Assembly (NCBI GenBank): GCA_943330455.2
Contig: CALQHT020000017.1
Location: 1-40,165 of the forward strand
Reading direction: 5' to 3'
Length of the DNA: 40,165 nt
DNA from: Nitrosovibrio sp. Nv4
GTDB taxonomy: Bacteria > Pseudomonadota > Alphaproteobacteria > Acetobacterales > Acetobacteraceae
Made by a program: the position numbers and the translations under genes. A model generated the notes under the pieces. The model had not been told where the DNA came from and did not search any database. It worked only from the letters and a program-made list of their open reading frames with translations. Shown here in pieces: positions 24,535-33,160 of the stretch (position 1 is the first letter of the stretch; each line of letters starts with the position of its first letter).

Positions 24535-25815
24535 TCAGGCGATCAGGATCGCGCGGATGTCGTTGACATTGGTCAGGGTCGGGCCGGTGACGATCAGATC
24601 ATCGGTGGCACCAAACAGGGTATGGCTGTCGTGGCTGGCCAGCGCGGCGCGCGGGTCGATGCCCTTGGCGCGGGCGCGCGCCAGAGTGTCGGGGGACAGA
24701 ATCGCGCCCGCGATCTCATCCATGCCGTCCACCCCGTCGGTATCGCCGGCCATGGCCCAGATGCCGGGGGCGCCATCCAGGGCGATCGCGAGTCCAAGCA
24801 GGAACTCGGTGTTGCGCCCGCCATGACCGGTTGGGGTGCCCTGATTCATGGTCACCGTCGTCTCCCCGCCGGACAGCAGGATGGCGGGACCGGACACCGG
24901 TTTTCCATGGGTTTGGATGGACCGGGCGATGCCGGCCAGGACGGTGCCCATTTCGCGGGCCTCGCCTTCCAGGGCGTCTCCCAGGATCAGCGGGGGCAGG
25001 CCCAGGGCACGCGCGGACTCCGCCACCGCCAGCAGGGCCATCATCGGGGTGGCGATCATGCGGAAGGACGCGTGCGGCAGGCTGCCGGGCTTGGGTGTCT
25101 CGTCGGCGTCCATGCCCAGCCGGGTGGTAACGGCCGGGGACACAGCGATGCCGAAGCGGGCCACCAAAGCGCGGGCATCGGCGAAACTGGTGGGGTCCGG
25201 CACGGTCGGGCCGGAGCCGATGACCGCGGGATCGTCGCCCGGCACGTCGCTGATCGCCAGGGTCACAACCCGGGCGGGAGCGGCCGCTGCTGCCAGGCGT
25301 CCACCCTTGATCGCGGACAGATGTTTCCGGACGGCATTCATCTCGGTGATGGTCGCCCCGCACGCCAGCAGCGCTCGGTTCACGGCCTGCTTGTCGGCCA
25401 GGGTCAGGCCCGGGGCGGGGGCGGGCAGCAGCGCGGAGGCGCCGCCGGACATCAGGGCAATGACCAGATCGTCCGGCCCCAGACCGCGCACCCGTTCCAG
25501 CAGCCGTTGGGCGCCGCGCTCGCTGTTGGCATCCGGGACGGGGTGGGAGGCTTCGATGACCTCAATCAGCTTCGTCGGCACGGCGTGGCCGTAGCGCGTG
25601 ACGACGGTGCCTTCCAACGGAACATCCGGCCAGGCGTCTTCCAGCGCCGCGGCCATGACGGCGGCGGATTTTCCGCCTCCCACCACGATGCAGCGTCCGC
25701 GGGTCGGTTTGGGGGGCAAATGGGCGGCCAAGACCTTGCGCGGGTCCGCCGCGGCGACCGCCGAATCGAACATTGTCCGCAACGCGGCGCGCGCCCGTGC
25801 GTCATCCCACATCAT
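24535..25815 (-). CDS. ttuD: Glycerate 2-kinase (MOFRL/TtuD family)
   Basis: 426 residues. The N-terminal DUF4147 part has GRCIVVGGGKSAAVMAAALE and LMSGGASALLPAP; the MOFRL C-terminal part has LLSGGETTVTM followed by GRNTEFLLGLAIAL and AGDTDGVDG. The enzyme phosphorylates D-glycerate to 2-phosphoglycerate, which enolase and pyruvate kinase then carry to pyruvate. Its gene is followed directly by pyk, which supports that route. It could also be named gckA or annotated as hydroxypyruvate reductase, an older misnomer. Two adjacent ATGs occur at the start and no strong Shine-Dalgarno is visible. Confidence 0.92.
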   Translation of the reverse strand: MMWDDARARAALRTMFDSAVAAADPRKVLAAHLPPKPTRGRCIVVGGGKSAAVMAAALEDAWPDVPLEGTVVTRYGHAVPTKLIEVIEASHPVPDANSERGAQRLLERVRGLGPDDLVIALMSGGASALLPAPAPGLTLADKQAVNRALLACGATITEMNAVRKHLSAIKGGRLAAAAAPARVVTLAISDVPGDDPAVIGSGPTVPDPTSFADARALVARFGIAVSPAVTTRLGMDADETPKPGSLPHASFRMIATPMMALLAVAESARALGLPPLILGDALEGEAREMGTVLAGIARSIQTHGKPVSGPAILLSGGETTVTMNQGTPTGHGGRNTEFLLGLAIALDGAPGIWAMAGDTDGVDGMDEIAGAILSPDTLARARAKGIDPRAALASHDSHTLFGATDDLIVTGPTLTNVNDIRAILIA

Positions 25816-25917
25816 GGGACCAGGCCATCGACGGTTTCCTCTCTTTGGCTCCCGGTGCAGTATGGCGAAGTTGCGGTCTCGACGCCATGTTATGCGCTAC
25901 CAAGACGGAGGATTGTC

Positions 25918-26229
25918 ATGACAACACCCGAACTCGACCAGGCCACGCGGACCGAGTTGGAGGCCGCGGCCTTTCGGCGACTGGTTCAGCATCTGCAAGA
26001 ACGCACCGATGTGCAGAACATCGACATGATGAATCTGGCGGGATTCTGCCGGAATTGCCTCAGCCGCTGGTACCGGGAAGCCGCCCAGGAAAGCGGCATC
26101 GGCCTGGCCGATCCGGATGCGCGGGAGATCGTCTACGGCATGCCCTACAAGGAATGGCAGGCCAAATATCAGAAAGAGGCGACCGCCGAACAGAAGGCCG
26201 CTTTCGCCAAATCCAATCCCGGACATTGA
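25918..26229 (+). CDS. DUF1244 family protein
   Basis: 103 residues from an ATG with GGAGG 6 nt upstream. The segment FRRLVQHLQERTDVQNIDMM followed by NLAGFCRNCLSRWYREAA is the DUF1244 signature, with two Cys (CRNC) that could bind a metal or form a redox pair. Family members are small helical proteins of unknown function, common in alphaproteobacteria. It is divergent from the glycerate kinase gene and followed 55 nt later by gapR on the same strand. Confidence 0.93.
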   Translation: MTTPELDQATRTELEAAAFRRLVQHLQERTDVQNIDMMNLAGFCRNCLSRWYREAAQESGIGLADPDAREIVYGMPYKEWQAKYQKEATAEQKAAFAKSNPGH

Positions 26230-26284
26230 CCCGGGGGTCCCACACGGCTATCCCCGCGCGCTTCGTTGGTGCGGGGATTGAGTG

Positions 26285-26554
26285 ATGGCGGCCAAACCGA
26301 TTACCGAGGAACAGATCAAGACGGGCGGCGTCGCAGCCGACCGCTTGCGCAGCATTGTCGAACGGATCGAGCGGCTGGAGGAAGAGCGCAAGGCCCTCGG
26401 TAGCGATATCAAGGACATCTACCAGGAAGCGAAGTCGGCGGGTTTCGATGTGAAGGTGTTACGGCAGTTGATCCGTATCCGAAAGCAGGAAGCCGCTGAA
26501 GTTGAAGAGCTTGAAACGATGCTGGATGTCTACCGGCGCGCGCTGGGGATGTAG
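26285..26554 (+). CDS. gapR: GapR-like nucleoid protein (DUF2312)
   Basis: 89 residues, the same length as Caulobacter GapR. The segment RLRSIVERIERLEEERKALG, then SDIKDIYQEAKSAGFDVKVL and RQLIRIRKQEAAEVEE, is the conserved coiled-coil DNA-clamp. GapR is known to bind overtwisted, AT-rich DNA ahead of replication and transcription and to stimulate topoisomerases. The start is the ATG at 26285; a GTG directly before it is also possible. It stands 55 nt downstream of the DUF1244 gene and converges with the acyl-CoA ligase gene. Confidence 0.9.
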   Translation: MAAKPITEEQIKTGGVAADRLRSIVERIERLEEERKALGSDIKDIYQEAKSAGFDVKVLRQLIRIRKQEAAEVEELETMLDVYRRALGM

Positions 26555-26765
26555 TACTGGTTGGGTGCAGCCGGTGCATACTTGGCTATGTTATGAAAAA
26601 TTGCAGCGGAACTTGTTGTAATTTCTCGGTCGAGCGTCTAATTTCTGGCGCCCTGGCGATGTTGCGTTAGCGATGTCGCAGTCCCGGTCGGGTGGGCGGT
26701 CGGCGGATGGTGCTACACGCGTCATCCGCCGATGACTTTTAGGCGTATCCTGCGCTGACGCCCCC

Positions 26766-28511
26766 TCAGCCGTGCAGTTGCGCAAGCACCTCATGATTGG
26801 CGCGGATCACCAGCATCCGGCGGATTTTCTGCGTCGGCGTCAGCAGTCCGTTCTCGACCGTGAACGGCTCAACAACCGCATGCTTCCGCACTCTCTCCGT
26901 CACCGACAACCGATGATTCGCTCGGCTTACCGCCACCGCGACCGAAATTTCGTCATGGCCTTCCGCCGGCACCAGCAGGGCTGTCAGTCCGGCTCGCCCG
27001 TCGCCGGAGACCACCGCCTGGGAGATTTCCGGTTCCGCCATCAAGATGCCCTCAACCCGAGCCGGTGAAACGTTTTCGCCGCCGGACAGCACGATCATGT
27101 CCTTCTTGCGATCCGTGATACGCAGGTAGCCATCCCGGTCGAGCTCCCCGATATCGCCCGTGTGCAACCAGCCATCGCGGATGGTCGCCTCGGTGTCCGC
27201 TGGCCGGCCCCAGTAGCCGTCCATCACCAGATCGCCGCGCACCAGGATTTCCCCGTCCTCGGCGATTTTCAGGTCGACGCCTTTTAGAACCGTCCCCACG
27301 GTTTCGATCCGGATGCCGTCGGGCGGATTGGCGCTGATAACGGGGCCGGCCTCGGTCTGGCCGTAGCCCTGAAGAACATTCAGACCCAGGGCGAGGAAGA
27401 AGCGCCCGACCTCGGGTTCCAGCCGGGCGCCGCCGGACATCGCGGCGACGACCCGGCCACCAAACCGGGCGCCGACCTTGGCGCGCACCAGCCGATCCAG
27501 CAGCGGATCGATCAGCCGCTCCACAAGCGACAGCGGTTGGTGGTCGAGCCGCTTCAGCCCGATTGCCAGTGCCTGTCGGAACAATGCCTGCTTCCAAGGC
27601 TTCTGCCGTTCCATCTGCGCCAGCACGCGGGTCCGGATCACTTCCAGCACGCGCGGCACCGCGGCCAGCACCGTCGGGCGGGCGGTGAGCATATCCGCGG
27701 CCAGATGCTCGACGCCGCGCGCATAGACGATCTCGGTGCCGATGCTGAGCAGGAAGAACTGCCCGACCGTGTGTTCGTAACTGTGGGAGAGCGGCAGGTA
27801 GGACAGATAGGTCTCGTCCTTCAGGCCCAGGGGACGAACCAGTTCGAACGCGCCGGCGCAGTTCGAGAGAATGGAACGGTGCGGCAGCATCACGCCTTTC
27901 GGCGCCCCGCCGGTGCCGGAGGTGTAGATCAGGCAGGCCAAAGCGGTGGGGGCGATGCCGGATGCCTCCAATGCGATATCGTCGCACGGGGCGGTATCCC
28001 CCACCATGGTTGCCCAGTCCGTCCCGTCCCTAATCGCCCCGTCCATCGTTGCCCCGTCCGGCCCGTCCTTGGTTGTCCAGTCCGTCCCGTCCATCGTGAC
28101 CAGAAGGTCCAGGCCTTCGGATTGCTCGCCCGCCGCCCGGAACCGGTCTGCCAGGACGGTCGAGGAAACGATGGCGGCCCGTGCCCCGGAATCGCGCAGG
28201 ATATGGGCGTGGTCGTCGACCGTGTTGGTCGTGTAGGCCGGCACCGGGACGGCACGGATTGCCATCAGTGCGGTCTCGACGATCGGGTATTCCGGCCGGT
28301 TCTCGGCGCAGATGACGACGCGATCTCCCGCCGATACGCCGGCGGCGCGCAGATGGCGGGCGCAGGACGCGGTCATGCGACCGAACTCGCCCCAAGTGAC
28401 CGAGTGCCACGCTCCGTCGCGAAAATACCGCAGCATTTTCTTGTTGGGCCAGGCGCGAGCGAGGGCCAGCATCATGGCGGCGAGGTTGGGCCAGGTCGGA
28501 TAGGTCTGCAC
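26766..28511 (-). CDS. Long-chain fatty-acid CoA ligase (AMP-binding, FAA1-like)
   Basis: 581 residues from a GTG that begins VQTYPTWPNLAAMML. Seen: the P-loop YTSGTGGAPKGVMLPH, GYGQTEAGP, DGWLHTGDIGELDRDGYLRI, and RKKDMIVLSGGENVSP with the adenylation-core residues. It activates fatty acids via acyl-AMP to acyl-CoA at the membrane face. Around residues 140-175 an Asp/Gly/Thr-rich stretch (TMDGTDWTTKDGPDGATMDG) arises from a repeated DNA segment. The reading frame extends another 30 codons upstream to a TTG, but that part is weak. It is divergent from pepF by 103 bp. Confidence 0.9.
   Translation of the reverse strand: MQTYPTWPNLAAMMLALARAWPNKKMLRYFRDGAWHSVTWGEFGRMTASCARHLRAAGVSAGDRVVICAENRPEYPIVETALMAIRAVPVPAYTTNTVDDHAHILRDSGARAAIVSSTVLADRFRAAGEQSEGLDLLVTMDGTDWTTKDGPDGATMDGAIRDGTDWATMVGDTAPCDDIALEASGIAPTALACLIYTSGTGGAPKGVMLPHRSILSNCAGAFELVRPLGLKDETYLSYLPLSHSYEHTVGQFFLLSIGTEIVYARGVEHLAADMLTARPTVLAAVPRVLEVIRTRVLAQMERQKPWKQALFRQALAIGLKRLDHQPLSLVERLIDPLLDRLVRAKVGARFGGRVVAAMSGGARLEPEVGRFFLALGLNVLQGYGQTEAGPVISANPPDGIRIETVGTVLKGVDLKIAEDGEILVRGDLVMDGYWGRPADTEATIRDGWLHTGDIGELDRDGYLRITDRKKDMIVLSGGENVSPARVEGILMAEPEISQAVVSGDGRAGLTALLVPAEGHDEISVAVAVSRANHRLSVTERVRKHAVVEPFTVENGLLTPTQKIRRMLVIRANHEVLAQLHG
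28004..28092. repeat. Direct repeat inside the acyl-CoA ligase gene
   Basis: Two 26-bp copies (28004-28029 and 28067-28092) matching at 24 of 26 positions, offset by 63 bp (21 codons). The intervening DNA is also rich in CCGTCC. It keeps the reading frame and codes for DGTDW repeats. Confidence 0.75.
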
Positions 28512-28614
28512 GTGTCCATCCCCAGAGTCGGGTTGCACCGGATGCAACCCTTTGACGGACGGTATTCCTACCTTACATGCAGAGAGATTGCAGCAGACCA
28601 AGGATCAGCGCCCG

Positions 28615-30402
28615 ATGTCCGAGACCAGCCTGGCCGTAGCCGCCGCCGAACCTCTGCCGGCCTGGGATCTGTCCGATCTTTACCCCTCGCCCGACAGCCC
28701 GTCCGTCGCCACGGATTTTGAGCGGTCGGCCTCGCAGGCCAAGGCGTTCTCGACGGCCTATGCCGGCAAGCTCGCCACTTTGCCCGGCGCCGCCCTGGCC
28801 GCGGCCATCGCGGAATTCGAGCGGATTGAGGAAATCCTGGGCCGTTTGGCGTCCTACGCCAGCCTGTTGTTTGCCGGCGATTCCACCGATCCGGTGGTCG
28901 CGCAGTTTTATCAGACTGTGAATGAGCGGGTGACGACCATCAGCAGCGACCTGCTGTTCTTCACCCTGGAACTGAACCGCCTGGACGATGCGGTGCTGGA
29001 CCGCAAACTGGCGGACCCGGCTTTGGCTCGGTATCGGCCGTGGCTGCGCGATCTGCGTGTATTCCGTCCGCATCAACTGGCGGACGATCTGGAAAAGCTG
29101 CTGCACGAGAAGGAAATCACCGGCCATTCCGCCTGGAACCGGCTGTTCGATGAGACGATCGCGGCGATGCGGGTTCCCCTGGGCGGTGAGGACCTGACCA
29201 TCAGCGGCGTGCTGAACAAGATGTCCGACCGCGATCGGACGGTGCGGGAAGCTGCTGGCAAGGCCATCGGCGAGGCGTTCAATCAGAATTTGCGGCTGTT
29301 TTCGTTGATCACCAACACCTTGGCCAAGGACAAGGAGATCATCGACACGTGGCGGCACTATCCTCGCCCGGGCAGCTATCGCAACCGCTCCAACATGGTG
29401 GAAGACGAGGTTGTGGATGCGTTGGTGAGCGCCGTTCGCGGTTCCTATCCTCGGTTGGCACATCGGTACTACAGCATGAAAGCGCGGTGGCTGGGGCTGC
29501 CGAAGTTGCAGCATTGGGATCGCAACGCGCCGCTGCCGCAGGATGACGACCGGATTATCCCGTGGGAAGAGGCTCGCGACCGGGTTCTGACCGCCTATGG
29601 CGCGTTCAGCCCGGAATTGGCCTCGGTCGGCAAGCGGTTCTTCGACAAGCCGTGGATCGACGCCACCTTGAAGCCCGGCAAGTCCGGCGGGGCGTTCGCG
29701 CATCCGACGGTGCCGGCCGCGCATCCGTATTTGCTGGTGAATTATCATGGGCGGACCAGGGATGTGATGACCCTGGCGCATGAGTTGGGGCATGGCGTGC
29801 ACCAGATCCTGGCCGGCGGGCAGGGTTACCTGATGTCCGGCACGCCGCTGACTCTGGCCGAAACCGCCAGCGTGTTCGGGGAGATGCTGACGTTCCGCGC
29901 TCTGCTGGACAGTGCGACTCCGGCACAACGGCGGATCATGCTGGCGTCCAAGGTGGAGGACATGTTGAACACGGTGGTGCGCCAGGTGGCGTTCTATCGG
30001 TTCGAGGCGCTGTTGCACGACGAACGCCGCAAGGGCGAATTGCTGCCCGAGCGGATCGGCGAGTTGTGGTTGCAGGTGCAGACCGAAAGCCTGGGGCCGG
30101 CGTTCGAGTTCACGCCGGAATACAGCGTGTTCTGGGCTTATGTGCCGCATTTCATCCACTCGCCGTTTTATGTGTATGCGTATGCGTTCGGCGATTGTCT
30201 GGTGAACGCGCTGTATTCGGTGTTCCAGAATGGCCATCCGGGCTTCCAGGCGAAGTATCTGGACATGCTGCGGGCTGGTGGAACGAAGCGTCACAAGGAA
30301 TTGCTGGCGCCGTTCGGCCTGGATGCGTCGGACCCCGCGTTCTGGACGCGGGGGTTGGATGTGATCGCTGGGTTTATCGATGAGTTGGAGACGGGGGAGT
30401 GA
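28615..30402 (+). CDS. pepF: Oligoendopeptidase F (M3B metallopeptidase)
   Basis: 595 residues. The zinc-binding motif HELGH is at 389-393 (LAHELGHGVHQ), with the third ligand expected in LAETASVFGEML. The N-terminal helical part (WDLSDLYPSPDSPSVATDFE) and the C-terminal FVYAYAFGDCLVNALYSVFQ-like segment (here FYVYAYAFGDCLVNALYSVF) match the PepF/M3 family. It cleaves short peptides in the cytoplasm. The start has only AAGGAT about 10 nt upstream. The gene ends in GTGA, overlapping a GTG that opens the DUF559 reading frame. Confidence 0.95.
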   Translation: MSETSLAVAAAEPLPAWDLSDLYPSPDSPSVATDFERSASQAKAFSTAYAGKLATLPGAALAAAIAEFERIEEILGRLASYASLLFAGDSTDPVVAQFYQTVNERVTTISSDLLFFTLELNRLDDAVLDRKLADPALARYRPWLRDLRVFRPHQLADDLEKLLHEKEITGHSAWNRLFDETIAAMRVPLGGEDLTISGVLNKMSDRDRTVREAAGKAIGEAFNQNLRLFSLITNTLAKDKEIIDTWRHYPRPGSYRNRSNMVEDEVVDALVSAVRGSYPRLAHRYYSMKARWLGLPKLQHWDRNAPLPQDDDRIIPWEEARDRVLTAYGAFSPELASVGKRFFDKPWIDATLKPGKSGGAFAHPTVPAAHPYLLVNYHGRTRDVMTLAHELGHGVHQILAGGQGYLMSGTPLTLAETASVFGEMLTFRALLDSATPAQRRIMLASKVEDMLNTVVRQVAFYRFEALLHDERRKGELLPERIGELWLQVQTESLGPAFEFTPEYSVFWAYVPHFIHSPFYVYAYAFGDCLVNALYSVFQNGHPGFQAKYLDMLRAGGTKRHKELLAPFGLDASDPAFWTRGLDVIAGFIDELETGE

Positions 30403-30869
30403 CAAGTCATGCCACTCCCCCTCCCCTTGCGGGAGGGGGCCGGGGGGAGGGGGCCGCGCCGCCGGGAGCCTCTCTTTTAAAGCACGCCAAGTCCATGCGG
30501 CAGGATGCGACCCCGGCTGAGCGTCGACTTTGGGCTGGCGTCCGTAATCGCCAATGTGGAGGGTTGAAGTTCCGGCGGCAGGTTCCAATCGGTCCGTTCA
30601 TTGCTGACTTCTACTGTGCTTCTGAGCGTTTGGTCGTTGAATTGGACGGTGTTTCGCACATCGATTCGGTGACGGATGGTGCCCGCGATGCCTGGATGGC
30701 GGCGCAGGTGTTGCGTGTACTGCGGTTCTCCAATCGGGACGTTTTGGGGAATTTGGAGGGGGTGTTGATCAGTATCCAACAGGCTGTGGCGCGGCCCCCT
30801 CCCCCCGGCCCCCTCCCGCAAGGGGAGGGGGAGTCGTTTTCAAGCCCCATCGCTTCCCATGTCCGGTAG
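30399..30869 (+). CDS. DUF559 (Vsr-like, PD-(D/E)XK) nuclease-like protein within an inverted-repeat cassette
   Basis: The open frame has 156 codons from a GTG overlapping the pepF stop. The conserved domain starts near an internal ATG at 30495 (MRQDATPAERRLWAGVRNRQ) and contains FRRQVPIGPFIADFYC and RLVVELDGVSH, then RDAWMAAQVLRVLRF and RDVLGNLEGVL. This is the DUF559 core related to very-short-patch-repair endonucleases, with the putative catalytic Asp and ExD intact. Both flanks of the frame are the 47-bp inverted repeats, translated as Pro/Gly/Glu-rich tails (GGGRGEG, PLPQGEGES). The frame also runs 11 nt into the next gene. Function is not established; nuclease activity is inferred from the fold. 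Confidence 0.8.
   Translation: MTSHATPPPLAGGGRGEGAAPPGASLLKHAKSMRQDATPAERRLWAGVRNRQCGGLKFRRQVPIGPFIADFYCASERLVVELDGVSHIDSVTDGARDAWMAAQVLRVLRFSNRDVLGNLEGVLISIQQAVARPPPPGPLPQGEGESFSSPIASHVR
30414..30834. mobile_element. DUF559 cassette bounded by perfect 47-bp inverted repeats
   Basis: Bases 30414-30460 and 30788-30834 are exact inverted copies, 47 of 47. Each copy can also fold on itself (CCCCCTCCC-cttgc-GGGAGGGGG at 30417-30439). The DUF559 domain fills the interior. No transposase and no clear target duplication are visible. Removing the cassette would leave pepF and the ABC1-family gene about 36 bp apart, a normal operon spacing. It resembles in layout, not in sequence, a REP-associated gene flanked by palindromes. 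Confidence 0.65.
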
Positions 30870-32202
30870 CAATCTCTTCGGGGAACTGCGGCGGTTTGCG
30901 CGGACGTCTGGCGCCGTTGGGGGCATTGCCGCCCGGGTTGCCGGGGAGCGGGTCTTCGGCATCAAGACCAACCGCGCCTCCCACGCAGAGGACCTAAAAA
31001 CCATTCTTGGCGGGCTGAAAGGTCCGCTGATGAAGGTGGCGCAGTTCCTGTCCACCGTGCCGGATGCGCTGCCCGCGGAATATGCCGCGGAGCTGGCTCA
31101 GTTGCAGGCGAATGCGCCAGCCATGGGCTGGTCTTTCGTGCGGCGCCGCATGGCCAGCGAGTTGGGGCCGGACTGGCGATCTCGCTTTGCCGCGTTCGAC
31201 CAGACCGCCTCGGCCGCGGCGTCGCTGGGGCAGGTGCATCGGGCGCGCCTGCCGGATGGGCGAGAGGTGGCGTGCAAGCTGCAATACCCGGATATGCCCA
31301 GCACGGTGGAGGCCGATCTACGGCAGTTGCGTATGGCCATGGCGATCTACCATCGTATGGACAACGCAATCCAGCACGAGGAGATCTACAAGGAACTGAC
31401 CGAGCGACTGCGCGAAGAATTGGACTACGGCCGCGAAGCCGCGCAGATGCGTCTGTATGGGCTGATGCTGGCCGTACATCCGACGGTGCATGTGCCGTCG
31501 CCGGTGGCGGAGTACAGCACCGACCGACTGCTGACCATGACCTGGTTGGATGGCCGCCCATTGATGCACCGGCTGGCCGAGGACCCTCCACAGGATGAAC
31601 GCAACCGCATTGCCGAGGCGTTGTTTCGCGCCTGGTATGTGCCGTTCTACCGCTATGGCGTGATCCACGGCGACCCCCACATGGGCAACTACCAGGTGCG
31701 GCCGGATGGGTCGGTGAATCTGCTGGATTTCGGTGCCATTCGCGTCTTCAACCCGAAATTCGTGCGCGGCGTGATCGATCTGTTTGAGGCGGTTCGCGAT
31801 CACGACGACGCCAAGGCGCATCACGCCTACGCGACCTGGGGCTTCACCGATCTGTCGCAGGAGAAGATGGAGGTGCTGAACCTGTGGGCTCGGTTCCTTT
31901 ACGAACCGCTGACCGAGGATCGCGTGCGACGCATCCAGGAAACCGATGATCCGATGTTCGGTCGCGCCGTGGCGGAAAAAGTCCATGCCGGGCTGAAACG
32001 GACGGGTGGCGTGAAGCCGCCCCGGGAGTTCGTGTTGATGGATCGGTCCGCGATTGGGTTGGGTGGCGTGTTCCTGCGCCTGAAGGCAGAGTTGAACTGG
32101 AGTCGCCTGTTCCACGAACTGATCGCCGATTTCGATGAAGCGGCACTGGCGGAACGTCAGGCGGCCGCGCTGGCTAAGGCCGGGGTGCCGACGGCGGGGT
32201 GA
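30859..32202 (+). CDS. ABC1/UbiB family atypical kinase-like protein
   Basis: 447 residues. Seen: LKGPLMKVAQFLSTVPDALP (the KxGQ-type extension, here KVAQ), the Ala-rich loop ASAAASLGQVHRARLPDG in place of a glycine-rich loop, VACKLQYP with the ATP-contacting Lys, VIHGDPHMGNY as catalytic loop and LLDFGAIR as metal-binding DFG-like loop. UbiB/ABC1 proteins support ubiquinone synthesis and have ATPase activity. The KxGQ Gly is Ala here, which is unusual. No Shine-Dalgarno precedes the ATG; the upstream bases are the end of the DUF559 cassette. Confidence 0.9.
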   Translation: MSGSNLFGELRRFARTSGAVGGIAARVAGERVFGIKTNRASHAEDLKTILGGLKGPLMKVAQFLSTVPDALPAEYAAELAQLQANAPAMGWSFVRRRMASELGPDWRSRFAAFDQTASAAASLGQVHRARLPDGREVACKLQYPDMPSTVEADLRQLRMAMAIYHRMDNAIQHEEIYKELTERLREELDYGREAAQMRLYGLMLAVHPTVHVPSPVAEYSTDRLLTMTWLDGRPLMHRLAEDPPQDERNRIAEALFRAWYVPFYRYGVIHGDPHMGNYQVRPDGSVNLLDFGAIRVFNPKFVRGVIDLFEAVRDHDDAKAHHAYATWGFTDLSQEKMEVLNLWARFLYEPLTEDRVRRIQETDDPMFGRAVAEKVHAGLKRTGGVKPPREFVLMDRSAIGLGGVFLRLKAELNWSRLFHELIADFDEAALAERQAAALAKAGVPTAG

Positions 32203-32272
32203 TCGGCGGGGGTGGACGCTCGTCGGTCTGACCGGCTGGTCGGATGTCGCCACCCGGCCAGCCTCCGACCTC

Positions 32273-33052
32273 CTACCCTCCCAAACGCGTCGCCCGCCCT
32301 GCCGTGATCCCGCCATCGATCACCAGTTCCGACCCCGTCATATGGCTCGACGCATCCGAGGCCAGGAACAGAATACCGTTGGCGATGTCCGCCGCTTCCC
32401 CGGCATGCCCCATCGGAACCGTCGATTCGCCGATCTTGTGCGGGTCGAGCGGCGCGTTGGACCGCCCGGGCAGCTTGTCCCAGATCGCCGTTACGATGAT
32501 GCCAGGATGCACGGAGTTCACCCGGATGCCGTCACGTGCAACCGCACATTCCAATGCCACGGACTTTGCGAACAACCGCACCGCGCCCTTGGTGGCGCTG
32601 TAGCCCGCCATGTTGGCCGATCCTCGTAGCCCGGCGATCGAAGACAGCATCACGATCGACCCGCCATTCCCCGCTCGGCGCATCGCCGGAATGCAGTGCT
32701 TCACCGTCAGGAACACGCCATCGACGTTGATCGCCATCTGCCGGCGCCAATCGGCCAGGGACATGTCGACGACGGAGCTCATGATGCCGATCCCGGCGTT
32801 GGCGACGACGATGTCCAGTCGGCCGAACCGTTGCTCGATGGTGGCGACCAGGCTGACCCAGCCATCCTCGTCGGTCACGTCGTGGTGGATGAACACGCCG
32901 CCAATCTCGTCTGCCAGCGCCTGGCCGGCCGCGTCGTCGAGGTCGGTGATCACGACCTTCGCGCCTTCCCGCGCCAGGACCCGAGCGGTTGCCGCGCCGA
33001 TGCCGGACGCCGCGCCCGTGACGATTCCGACCTTGCCCTCAACCTGACCCAT
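32273..33052 (-). CDS. SDR family oxidoreductase
   Basis: 259 residues of the classical short-chain dehydrogenase type. TGAASGIG at 12-19 binds the cofactor, Asp37 (TDLDD) favours NAD(H), NAG (85-87) follows, and the catalytic residues are Ser138, Tyr151 and Lys155 (YSATK). The C-terminus FLASDASSHMTGSELVIDGG is typical. Substrate unknown; 3-alpha/20-beta-hydroxysteroid or cyclohexanol-type dehydrogenases have this layout. It converges with the ABC1-family gene. An orphan SDR tail lies about 110 bp upstream of it on the other strand. Confidence 0.93.
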   Translation of the reverse strand: MGQVEGKVGIVTGAASGIGAATARVLAREGAKVVITDLDDAAGQALADEIGGVFIHHDVTDEDGWVSLVATIEQRFGRLDIVVANAGIGIMSSVVDMSLADWRRQMAINVDGVFLTVKHCIPAMRRAGNGGSIVMLSSIAGLRGSANMAGYSATKGAVRLFAKSVALECAVARDGIRVNSVHPGIIVTAIWDKLPGRSNAPLDPHKIGESTVPMGHAGEAADIANGILFLASDASSHMTGSELVIDGGITAGRATRLGG

Positions 33053-33160
33053 GGCTCGTTTCCTCTCCTTTGATGCGCCATTGCAGCCCGCCCCGATGGA
33101 CGGCGCAAGACCCGCCCAGTCCCCTTGCGCCCGCGACCAGCGTGGTCACCATGCGTGGAC

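Noticed and set aside
28004-28092. Possible CRISPR-like repeats rich in GTCCCGTCC
   Set aside because: Only two full copies, in frame inside a conserved gene, with no regular spacers and no cas genes.
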